Shown here in pieces: positions 1 through 5,432 of a stretch of 5,432 bases of DNA. The DNA comes from Schleiferiaceae bacterium (GTDB taxonomy: Bacteria; Bacteroidota; Bacteroidia; Flavobacteriales; Schleiferiaceae): assembly GCA_022424815.1 (NCBI GenBank), contig JAKMGS010000116.1, positions 1 through 5,432 on the forward strand. The letters run 5' to 3'. Position 1 is the first letter of the stretch, and each line of letters starts with the position of its first letter. The notes under the pieces were generated by a model. It ran no database searches. It was not told where the DNA came from and was given only the letters and a program-made list of their open reading frames with translations. The translations under genes were made by a program, and so were the position numbers.

Positions 1-187
1 CTTTATGGACCCAACAGTGAAGGTGTACTTCATATGTGCCGGGACCATTATCATAGGCGGCAATACGTACGCTATCACGAAGGGTAAGGTGCCCTCCATC
101 TTTAGCTAAGTCGGCGGAGCGACGAATGACTTGGCCTTGGGCCAAAAATGTGCACCCTAGGAGGGCGAAAATCAGTTTCAATTTCAT
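1..187 (-). CDS. Exported protein of unknown function, N-terminal part only (cut by window edge)
   Basis: The frame opens at ATG 187-185 and stays open for 62 codons to the window edge, so the C-terminus is missing. The N-terminus is a clear signal peptide: Lys at positions 2 and 4, a hydrophobic core (LIFALLGCTFLA), then AQG-Q, giving a likely signal peptidase I cut near residue 18 or 19. The string LLGC at 9-12 resembles a lipobox but comes too early for a normal lipoprotein signal. The visible mature part (about 43 residues, with the stretch DSVRIAAYDNGPGTYEVHLH) matches no family I recognise. The ATG overlaps the stop codon of the LuxE-like gene by ATGA, so the two are surely co-transcribed and probably translationally coupled. 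That overlap, the signal peptide and the open frame support the gene. The function is open; it could be a periplasmic, outer-membrane or secreted protein. Confidence 0.75.
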   Translation of the reverse strand, partial: MKLKLIFALLGCTFLAQGQVIRRSADLAKDGGHLTLRDSVRIAAYDNGPGTYEVHLHCWVHK

Positions 188-1167
188 AGACTAATCATCA
201 AATTACACCCGCGTATTTCGCTATGGTCTAATCTTCCATACACTTCAAATGTACCGTTTTCAAAGACTTGGCCCTGATCCGCCAATGCTAAAAATGCGCA
301 GCTATCGACATTTGCTAAATCAATAACGTTTAAGGCGCCCCGCGAGCCGTTCTGCTGAGGAGAGGAGAGGGGGTCCGCAATATCACGTGTATACACCCGC
401 ATCCAATCCGGCGCAACAAATACCCCAGAATCTTTCATATAGGCCTGGCTCATGAGCTCGGTCATTCCATATTCACTGTCGATGGCAGATACGGGAAAAG
501 CCCTACGCAAATAAGCATGAACTTCTGCGCGAATCATTTCTTTCTTGCGCCCTTTCATACCGCCTGTTTCCATCACGCGCAACTCAGGAAAATCGAGGGG
601 TTGATCGCCAAGAAAATCGGCAAAATCAAGCAAGGCAAAAGTTACTCCCAACAATAAGGTAGGCTTTTTTTCATTGCCCAATTCCCTTAAGCACTCCAAT
701 AACTCCGCGTGATTGTAGAGGTAGAAGCCACTTCGCGCATCCCTCGATCGTTCAATCATTCCCTCCGCCATCATCACCAAGGACGATCCACTGCGTTCCA
801 AATAGGAGGGTAGTAAGGCCAGTACGGTCCAATCTTCTATGGCCCCGTATTGCTCTTCAAAGCCCTTAACATAGACACTTTCATAGTGTGCTTTGGATTG
901 CACGTGATGTAGAGATGGTGTGCCGCCGGTCGTGGTGCTCGAGGAGAAGGTGATTTCCGGGGTCCAATTCCCACAAACCACAGCATGCCCTTTAAACAAC
1001 TCCACTGGTAGAAATGGAATTTGGTCAATGCGATGGATGTCCGCGGAATCTCTGCCCAATAATTGGCAGAACTTGCCGTACACCGCATTGTGTTTTCGCT
1101 GCCAATGGAAAAGCTCGAGCGCTTCGGCTTCGAAATTCGCGGTTGTGATGTGGGAGAAATTGGGCAT
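184..1167 (-). CDS. LuxE-like acyl-protein synthetase / acyltransferase (ANL-type adenylating enzyme)
   Basis: This 327-residue protein looks like the LuxE branch of the adenylate-forming (ANL) superfamily, whose members activate a carboxylic acid with ATP and hold or transfer the acyl group. Visible motifs, in order: a Ser/Thr/Gly-rich nucleotide loop FSSSTTTGGTP at 74-84; ETGGMKGRKKEM at 200-211; the ANL-type YGMTE at 233-237; GRLDHSEIRGC at 311-321. Cys321, seven residues from the end, lies where LuxE of luminous bacteria has its acyl-accepting Cys near the C-terminus (family knowledge; equivalence inferred). No signal peptide or membrane segment is seen, so it should be cytosolic. An in-frame TTG at 1200 would add 11 residues, but these are encoded by the terminator stem and U-tract. 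ATG 1167 is therefore preferred, and NFEAEALELFHWQ right after it fits a LuxE N-terminus. There is no normal Shine-Dalgarno: the ATG directly follows eight T. No luxC or luxD partner lies in the window, so bioluminescence is not implied. The acyl substrate and acceptor are unknown. The stop overlaps the next gene by ATGA. Confidence 0.85.
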   Translation of the reverse strand: MPNFSHITTANFEAEALELFHWQRKHNAVYGKFCQLLGRDSADIHRIDQIPFLPVELFKGHAVVCGNWTPEITFSSSTTTGGTPSLHHVQSKAHYESVYVKGFEEQYGAIEDWTVLALLPSYLERSGSSLVMMAEGMIERSRDARSGFYLYNHAELLECLRELGNEKKPTLLLGVTFALLDFADFLGDQPLDFPELRVMETGGMKGRKKEMIRAEVHAYLRRAFPVSAIDSEYGMTELMSQAYMKDSGVFVAPDWMRVYTRDIADPLSSPQQNGSRGALNVIDLANVDSCAFLALADQGQVFENGTFEVYGRLDHSEIRGCNLMISL

Positions 1168-1197
1168 AAAAAAAACCGCACCCCTTAGGGCACGGTT
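1168..1197 (-). terminator. Intrinsic terminator after the TonB-dependent receptor gene
   Basis: Read on the minus strand, the arm AACCGTGCCC (1197-1188) pairs with GGGTGCGGTT (1183-1174) over 10 pairs, two of them G-U, around the loop TAAG, and a run of eight T follows. It starts 25 bases after the receptor stop codon, so it should end the receptor transcript. The T-run touches the ATG of the LuxE-like gene, an unusually tight junction. On the plus strand the hairpin is not followed by a T-run, so it acts in one direction only. Confidence 0.8.
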
Positions 1198-1227
1198 CAA
1201 AATTAGGTATTGTCTTGTAGCTTACAA
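1198..1227 (-). promoter_or_regulatory. Bacteroidota-type promoter for the LuxE-like gene
   Basis: On the minus strand TTG (1227-1225) is followed after 19 bases by TAATTTTG (1205-1198). This fits the known Bacteroidota primary-sigma consensus of TTG at -33 and TAnnTTTG at -7 with a spacer of about 17-23. The TTG is the last sense codon (Leu) of the receptor gene. The start site would fall near 1191-1194, inside the 5' arm of the terminator stem, leaving a leader of about 25 bases before ATG 1167. The match is direct; activity is inferred. Confidence 0.6.
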
Positions 1228-4074
1228 CGAATAGCGGAAGCTCAATTTAAAGGTTTTTCCCGGTGCCCAAGTGCTGAACATGGGTTCGGCGCTGTTGTAG
1301 CTGCGGAAAATTCGATCGCGGGTATCGTCCATAATGTTATTTACAGAGAAGCCAACTTGGTAGCGTTGATCCTCGCCAAAGTTCTTCATCAGATTGAAAT
1401 TCAAGCTGTGGAAAGGTACTTCGAAAACATCAGGGTTGTCGGCTACACCTACGATGTAGAGCTTCTCACCCTGAATGTTGTAGAACAAACCACCTTGCCA
1501 TCCTTTCTCAGGGTTGTTGTAGTTCAATCCGACATTAATCAAATACGGCGATTGCCCTTGCATAGGACGAATTTCATCGATGACCTCACCCGTGCGGGCA
1601 GAAGCAACGCGTGCAGCGTACTCACTGGAATCGCGACTTACCCCAGAGTAAATCAAAGAAAGGTTCGAGTTCACTTCGAAATGCTTGAGCCCTAGGAAGC
1701 CAAGATTCTTACGCACCTCAAACTCAGCACCGGCTACGGTAGCGTTCCCTACGTTTCTTGGTTGGAAGTTCGATGGTGCAGCGGCACTATAGGCGACCAA
1801 TTCAATTGGGTTGGTAAAATGCTTGTAGAATCCAGAGATGGCGATGGTTTGTCCGCCTTCCATGAAGTATTCGTAACGTACGTCCAAGTTGTTGATGATG
1901 GTGTTGACCAAATCCAGATTACCGATAAAAGTGATACCAGTGAGGACATCCTCAATCTGTGCTGCACTCTTTTCCTTAAAGGATGGACGAGCCACCGTAC
2001 GGAATGCTCCCAAGCGGAAGTTGGTATTTTCGTTAATTGAATATATCAACGAGGCCGTAGGGAAGAGGTTGAAATTATTCAGTACAGGTGCCCAACGGTA
2101 ATTTAAACCGGTTCCCGGTGCAGCGGCTTCTTGTTGGTCGACGCCAGTGTAGAACTGGTCATAACGCTCTGCACGCAATCCCGCAACCACCTTAGTCAGC
2201 GCATTCAAGCTGAATTCTTCGCTGTAGTAGGCAGAGAAATTACTTTGAATACCCTGGTATGCGTTGTTCGCTTCGTAATTACCGCTGTAGTACATACCCG
2301 CATCCGAGGCAGGGTCCCACACGTAGTAATCTGTCAGTAGCTCATCAGCATTTCCTGTCAACGCATCTAGCTCACCCAAATTCTTCGCACGTAATTGGTA
2401 CCTTAAAATTTGATAATCGCGATACTTGAAATTATAACTCGCACCAAATTTTGTTTTAGCATCTCTGCCTCGCAACTCGTGAGTTTTAGTAATATCTACT
2501 CTGTTGGAGAGGTTAAATTCATTCAGATTACGCCAGATACGATTAGGAAACCCTGTTTCCCCAGGGGCAATATTGAATTCGCCATCTTCCGTGCGGTATG
2601 AGGTCGAACGAATATCCTTATCCGCAATGCGGCTGTAGGTTGGGGCGATACGCCAATCAATTTTCGTTTTGTTCTCGTTACGACTGTGTTGACCGTTGAA
2701 GAACATGGAAGAGATAGAACGCTCGCTATATTCGAGGTTGTCGCGTTGACCGACGAACGAATTCTCTATTGAGGCCGTTTCTGTGAAGCGTCCAGTGCGT
2801 GATTCTCCATTTTGAAGATGCATGACCATGAAACGGTATTTATCATTTTCATCCTTGATAGAGTATCCTAGTAGACCGTTCAAGAGGACATTGTTTACGG
2901 CCAAAGAACCTACCTGCGTGCGGTCAGCCAATAATTGGTAATCGTCTACAGAATTTGGTTTGCGGTAAAAATTTTGGCTATAGGTTCTATTCGAATCTGT
3001 GGCCGAGCCGAAAAAGTTAGTGTTGCTTTTGTAAGAGAAGGACCCATTATATCCTACGGTTTTACCGTTGTCCTTTTTCTTCTGATCACCAAAGCTAATT
3101 CCCAAGGATCCGTTTAATGGCATTTGTTGAGATTGAGCCTGAAGAACAGGGGAGAAACTTTGGGTAAGTTCCGTGGTGATTGGGTCGTCTAATGCGGGAT
3201 TTGGAATACCGCCAAAAATGTATTGTGAAGGAAGCGGATTCGAACGATAACCAGCATCAAAGCCTAAGAAATCGGTGGCAGAGCCTTTATATCCCAAGCC
3301 TTCAACCAGGTGCATTCCTGGAGTGTAGCCCAAAGAGCTGGTAATATTGAGCGTTTTACGAGTAGGGAAGTCGACCAATTCTATGTTGACCAGACCCCCT
3401 GCAAAATCCGCACTGAGGTCAGGAGTCAATGATTTCAACACCACAATATTTTGAAGGATGTTTGTGGGGAAGATATCCATTTGAAGCGAGTTCTTATCTG
3501 GATCAAGCCCTGGAATATCCATACCCATTAATTGGGTCTTGGTATAGCGATCACCCAAACCGCGAACGAAGACATATTTACCGCCCTGAATACTCACCCC
3601 AGGAACACGCGTCACTGCAGCAGCGGCGTTGCCATCGCCCACTCGCTTGAAATTTTGTGAAGAAATACCGTCCATTACTGTGGCAGATTTCTTCTTCACG
3701 TCTAACAATGCGCTTTCTGTATTGCGCATTGCTGAGGCTGTAACGGTCACCGTCATCAACTCATTGGTAGATGGCAGCATTCGCAGGTTTTCAAAGGCGG
3801 TTACCTCGCCATCTTTCACCACAACCCCAGGGATTTGAAGTTTTGCTAATCCTAGAAAGCTGATCTCCAAAGTATAAGTTCCTGGCGCTACCTCTAGTTC
3901 GAAGTTGCCGTCAAAATCAGTGAAGGAAATGGCACCTTGAGAAGGGATTTGCGCGTTTGCGTAAAACAGGGGTTCGCCTGTTTCGTCTTCGTAGACTGTG
4001 CCGCGAATGATTCCTGTCTGGGCAAAAGAGGTAATTGAAAAAGCTAGGGAGAGAAATAAAAATAGTTGCTTCAT
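1222..4074 (-). CDS. TonB-dependent outer-membrane receptor with carboxypeptidase-regulatory-like domain
   Basis: This 950-residue energised outer-membrane transporter imports a ligand using force from TonB-ExbBD. Layout: signal peptide 1-19 (MKQLFLFLSL...SFAQ); CarboxypepD_reg-like beta-sandwich about 22-102 (GIIRGTVYEDETGEPL); TonB-box-like MTVTVTA at 107-113; plug about 120-240, with YVFVRGLGDRY at 167-177 and SLTPDLSADFAGGLVNIE at 215-232; 22-strand barrel about 250-950. FRTVARPSFKE at 691-701 and NLDVRYEYF at 729-737 are typical of the Caulobacter/Xanthomonas-like receptors that lack SusD. The last strand ends FKLSFRYSL. Length is normal and no frameshift is seen. An in-frame TTG at 4137 adds 21 residues encoded by the upstream terminator and is rejected. 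ATG 4092 (MINRRIM) is possible, but ATG 4074 gives the best signal peptide. AGGA lies three bases before it, too close for a standard Shine-Dalgarno. The upstream lipoprotein gene is the likely partner. The ligand is unknown; nothing visible points clearly to iron, sugar or phosphate. Confidence 0.95.
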   Translation of the reverse strand: MKQLFLFLSLAFSITSFAQTGIIRGTVYEDETGEPLFYANAQIPSQGAISFTDFDGNFELEVAPGTYTLEISFLGLAKLQIPGVVVKDGEVTAFENLRMLPSTNELMTVTVTASAMRNTESALLDVKKKSATVMDGISSQNFKRVGDGNAAAAVTRVPGVSIQGGKYVFVRGLGDRYTKTQLMGMDIPGLDPDKNSLQMDIFPTNILQNIVVLKSLTPDLSADFAGGLVNIELVDFPTRKTLNITSSLGYTPGMHLVEGLGYKGSATDFLGFDAGYRSNPLPSQYIFGGIPNPALDDPITTELTQSFSPVLQAQSQQMPLNGSLGISFGDQKKKDNGKTVGYNGSFSYKSNTNFFGSATDSNRTYSQNFYRKPNSVDDYQLLADRTQVGSLAVNNVLLNGLLGYSIKDENDKYRFMVMHLQNGESRTGRFTETASIENSFVGQRDNLEYSERSISSMFFNGQHSRNENKTKIDWRIAPTYSRIADKDIRSTSYRTEDGEFNIAPGETGFPNRIWRNLNEFNLSNRVDITKTHELRGRDAKTKFGASYNFKYRDYQILRYQLRAKNLGELDALTGNADELLTDYYVWDPASDAGMYYSGNYEANNAYQGIQSNFSAYYSEEFSLNALTKVVAGLRAERYDQFYTGVDQQEAAAPGTGLNYRWAPVLNNFNLFPTASLIYSINENTNFRLGAFRTVARPSFKEKSAAQIEDVLTGITFIGNLDLVNTIINNLDVRYEYFMEGGQTIAISGFYKHFTNPIELVAYSAAAPSNFQPRNVGNATVAGAEFEVRKNLGFLGLKHFEVNSNLSLIYSGVSRDSSEYAARVASARTGEVIDEIRPMQGQSPYLINVGLNYNNPEKGWQGGLFYNIQGEKLYIVGVADNPDVFEVPFHSLNFNLMKNFGEDQRYQVGFSVNNIMDDTRDRIFRSYNSAEPMFSTWAPGKTFKLSFRYSL

Positions 4075-4106
4075 TATCCTGCGGTTAATCATCGTGCAAA
4101 AAGAAT

Positions 4107-4135
4107 AAAAAGGCCCGAGACGAGTGTCTCGGGCC
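4107..4135 (-). terminator. Intrinsic terminator or attenuator between lipoprotein and receptor genes
   Basis: A perfect 10-bp stem on the minus strand, GGCCCGAGAC (4135-4126) with GTCTCGGGCC (4121-4112) around the 4-base loop ACTC, is followed by TTTTTATTCTTTTT. The stem is G/C-rich and stable. It lies 38 bases after the lipoprotein stop and 37 bases before the receptor ATG. Since no promoter is recognisable after it, it probably works as a partial terminator that lowers receptor output relative to the lipoprotein, or as a 3' stabiliser of the lipoprotein message. No T-run follows on the plus strand. Confidence 0.85.
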
Positions 4136-4147
4136 AATTAATCTTTG

Positions 4148-4164
4148 GTTAACTTTATGTTAAC
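4148..4164 (-). repeat. Paired GTTAAC palindromes between lipoprotein stop and hairpin
   Basis: Two copies of GTTAAC (4148-4153 and 4159-4164) are separated by the five bases TTTAT. Because GTTAAC is itself palindromic, the pair is both a direct and an inverted repeat. It begins nine bases after the lipoprotein stop codon. It may bind a regulator or form a weak extra RNA hairpin, but in A/T-rich intergenic DNA it could also be chance. Confidence 0.4.
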
Positions 4165-4173
4165 AGCCTAGGT

Positions 4174-5382
4174 TTAGAATGCGCCATTGAATGAAGCGTA
4201 TGTCCAACTTAAGACAGTGGCATCAGCACCTACGGTAGGAGCGGTAGTTGAAGTAGCGAAGTCAGAAGGGTTCCAAGTCATTCCTGAACCACTTTTATCT
4301 AGGAAAACATCATCAATTGTTTTGCCCGCTGTATATCCACTTAGATCAATCTCGATTGCAGAGAAATTAAGTAGGCCATTGCTGTAGTTGTATGCACCAC
4401 CTGTTTCATCAATTTCCCAGTCTCCTGCATCATCGAAGCCAGTGATGTAGATATTTTGAACAGTACCCATAGCGGAGTCACGGAAATCAGCGATTTCTGC
4501 AGTCATTCCGTATAAAGTTCCATTAGTTGCTGTAAATCCAGCGCCAGTGGTTCCTTCAGGGCCATCTACTTCCATACCGTGATCCGAATCCGGACCTGCA
4601 ACGTATACAAAGTTGTCAATTGTACCAGAATATGCTTGGTCAATGTCGTAGGCATCATCTCCTTGTGCCCATACTACCAAATTCGAGGCATTTACCGATC
4701 CGCCGAAGAACTCAATCCCGTCGTCGATATTCGCAACAACTTCGATATGGCTAACAGTAGTCGCGGAACCAACCCCCGCTAGGGTAAGTCCGTTAATCTC
4801 GTTACCGTCACCAATCAATGTTCCGCCATGACGAATGCTGATGTACTCTAGAATTCCAGAATTGTCATTGGCATCTGTTCCCCCGTAAACCGCATACGCT
4901 TCGTTTGCAGGTAGTCCTTCAATTAACGCAGAAGCAGCATCTGCTGAAATCGGTGCATTTCCAAGAACAATCAATCCGCCCCATAGACCTGCATCAGTTT
5001 GGTCAAGATTGGTACCAGCTTGCTGTCCAACGGTAATATTATCAAGTACTGAGGTCATAATGATAGGGGCGCTTTCCGTCCCTTGGGCGTTTAGCATACC
5101 TCCTTGAGCAATAATCAACGTCGAAGCATTTGCACCATCACCTTCTTTACCTTTGATGATTGTACCCGGCTCGATGGTTAGTTCTACACCTGCAGGTACT
5201 ACTACACGTCCATTCAATACATAGATGGAATCACCACTCCATGTTTCATTTCCAGCTAAAACACCAGCTTTGCTTACTTCTAATGGATTAAGGTTTGGAT
5301 CAACTGGACCGCCACCGTTACCATCACATGCAGCTAAGAAAGAAGCAGCTGCGACTACAATCATTAATTTGTTGAATTTCAT
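4174..5382 (-). CDS. Beta-helix-like lipoprotein, likely surface partner of the TonB-dependent receptor
   Basis: A 402-residue lipoprotein. The signal MKFNKLMIVVAAASFLAAC carries lipobox LAAC at 16-19, so Cys19 is lipidated and anchors it in a membrane. A short Gly/Pro/Asn linker follows (20-34). From about 44 the protein has many short beta-strand and turn units typical of parallel beta-helix folds: VELTIEPGTIIKG (66-78), TLIIAQGGMLNAQGT (88-102), GLWGGLIVLGNAPI (132-145), ILEYISIRHGG (177-187), DGIEFFGGSVNASNLVVWAQGDDAYD (in 221-246). It is strongly acidic, with Asp-rich loops near 241-248, 264-276 and 317-327 that could bind Ca2+ or a cationic ligand (inference). I recall similar proteins as common in Bacteroidota next to TonB-dependent receptors, without an assigned function. 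No T9SS C-terminal domain is visible. The motif after Cys19 (DGNGGG) has one acidic residue, so a lipoprotein surface-export signal is weak. ATG 5382 follows an A-rich leader (ACAAAACAAAAGACG), usual in this phylum. The receptor gene follows 99 bases downstream. Confidence 0.88.
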   Translation of the reverse strand: MKFNKLMIVVAAASFLAACDGNGGGPVDPNLNPLEVSKAGVLAGNETWSGDSIYVLNGRVVVPAGVELTIEPGTIIKGKEGDGANASTLIIAQGGMLNAQGTESAPIIMTSVLDNITVGQQAGTNLDQTDAGLWGGLIVLGNAPISADAASALIEGLPANEAYAVYGGTDANDNSGILEYISIRHGGTLIGDGNEINGLTLAGVGSATTVSHIEVVANIDDGIEFFGGSVNASNLVVWAQGDDAYDIDQAYSGTIDNFVYVAGPDSDHGMEVDGPEGTTGAGFTATNGTLYGMTAEIADFRDSAMGTVQNIYITGFDDAGDWEIDETGGAYNYSNGLLNFSAIEIDLSGYTAGKTIDDVFLDKSGSGMTWNPSDFATSTTAPTVGADATVLSWTYASFNGAF

Positions 5383-5412
5383 TTCTACGTCTTTTGTTTT
5401 GTTTTGACATCA

Positions 5413-5420
5413 CAAATGAA
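5413..5420 (-). promoter_or_regulatory. Possible -7 box upstream of the lipoprotein gene
   Basis: On the minus strand TTCATTTG matches seven of eight positions of the Bacteroidota -7 box TAnnTTTG (second base T, not A). It would give a leader of about 25-30 bases before ATG 5382. The -33 TTG would lie outside the window at the right edge, so this cannot be confirmed. Confidence 0.25.
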
Positions 5421-5432
5421 GGACCATTATGT

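Noticed and set aside
246..253. TACATTTG on the minus strand, a perfect -7 box about 60 bases before the exported protein gene
   Set aside because: No TTG lies 17-23 bases upstream; it sits inside the LuxE-like coding region and the ATGA overlap already explains expression of the next gene.
357..372. Purine-rich AGGAGAGG-type repeat on the plus strand
   Set aside because: It encodes part of the DPLSSPQQ stretch of the LuxE-like protein on the other strand, and no plus-strand gene follows it.
837..1181. 114-codon open frame on the minus strand in another frame of the LuxE-like gene
   Set aside because: It overlaps the ATP-loop coding region of the clear LuxE-like frame and its translation has no family features.
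1168..1200. TTG start at 1200 extending the LuxE-like protein by 11 residues
   Set aside because: The extra codons are the terminator stem and its T-run, and the predicted transcript starts at about 1191-1194, downstream of this TTG. ATG 1167 fits the family N-terminus.
1210..1695. 161-codon open frame on the plus strand
   Set aside because: It is fully antisense to the conserved C-terminal barrel of the receptor, has no recognisable domain, and no promoter was seen for it; it is a shadow of the receptor's codon use.
4075..4137. TTG start at 4137 extending the receptor by 21 residues
   Set aside because: The added residues are encoded by the hairpin and U-tract between the genes and would place a non-signal segment ahead of a clean signal peptide at ATG 4074.
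4174..4300. Possible T9SS C-terminal sorting domain in the lipoprotein
   Set aside because: The C-terminal residues (ending WTYASFNGAF) lack the usual conserved Gly and terminal Lys/Arg-rich strand pattern, and the protein has a lipobox instead.

Overview
The window looks like chromosomal DNA of a Bacteroidota member, probably a marine or aquatic flavobacterium-like organism. The evidence is a TonB-dependent receptor with an N-terminal carboxypeptidase-regulatory-like domain, A/T-rich leaders with weak or no Shine-Dalgarno sequences, and one good match to the Bacteroidota promoter TTG-N19-TAnnTTTG. The genus cannot be read from the sequence. All genes lie on the minus strand, so the reading order runs from the right edge to the left.

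Right part (4174-5382): a 402-residue lipoprotein with beta-helix-like, Gly/Asp-rich sequence and no visible T9SS tail. It is followed by a GTTAAC pair (4148-4164) and a perfect 10-bp terminator-type hairpin with a U-tract (4107-4135). Middle (1222-4074): a 950-residue TonB-dependent outer-membrane receptor of the type that occurs without SusD. No promoter is visible between these two genes, so the receptor is probably reached by read-through. The two may form a surface uptake pair in which the lipoprotein takes the place SusD has in other systems. The substrate is unknown.

Left part (1-1197): a second terminator closes the receptor unit at 1168-1197. Directly upstream of it, and running into the last codons of the receptor gene, is a consensus-like promoter (1198-1227). 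It would start a new transcript inside the terminator stem and drive a stand-alone LuxE-like acyl-protein synthetase (184-1167). That gene overlaps by ATGA the start of an exported protein of unknown function, which is cut by the left edge (1-187).

No tRNA, rRNA, CRISPR array, insertion sequence or other mobile element was seen. No stretch over 300 bases lacks a gene. The most notable points are the promoter/terminator overlap at 1168-1227, the lipoprotein-receptor pair with a hairpin between its genes, and the LuxE-like enzyme translationally coupled to an exported protein.
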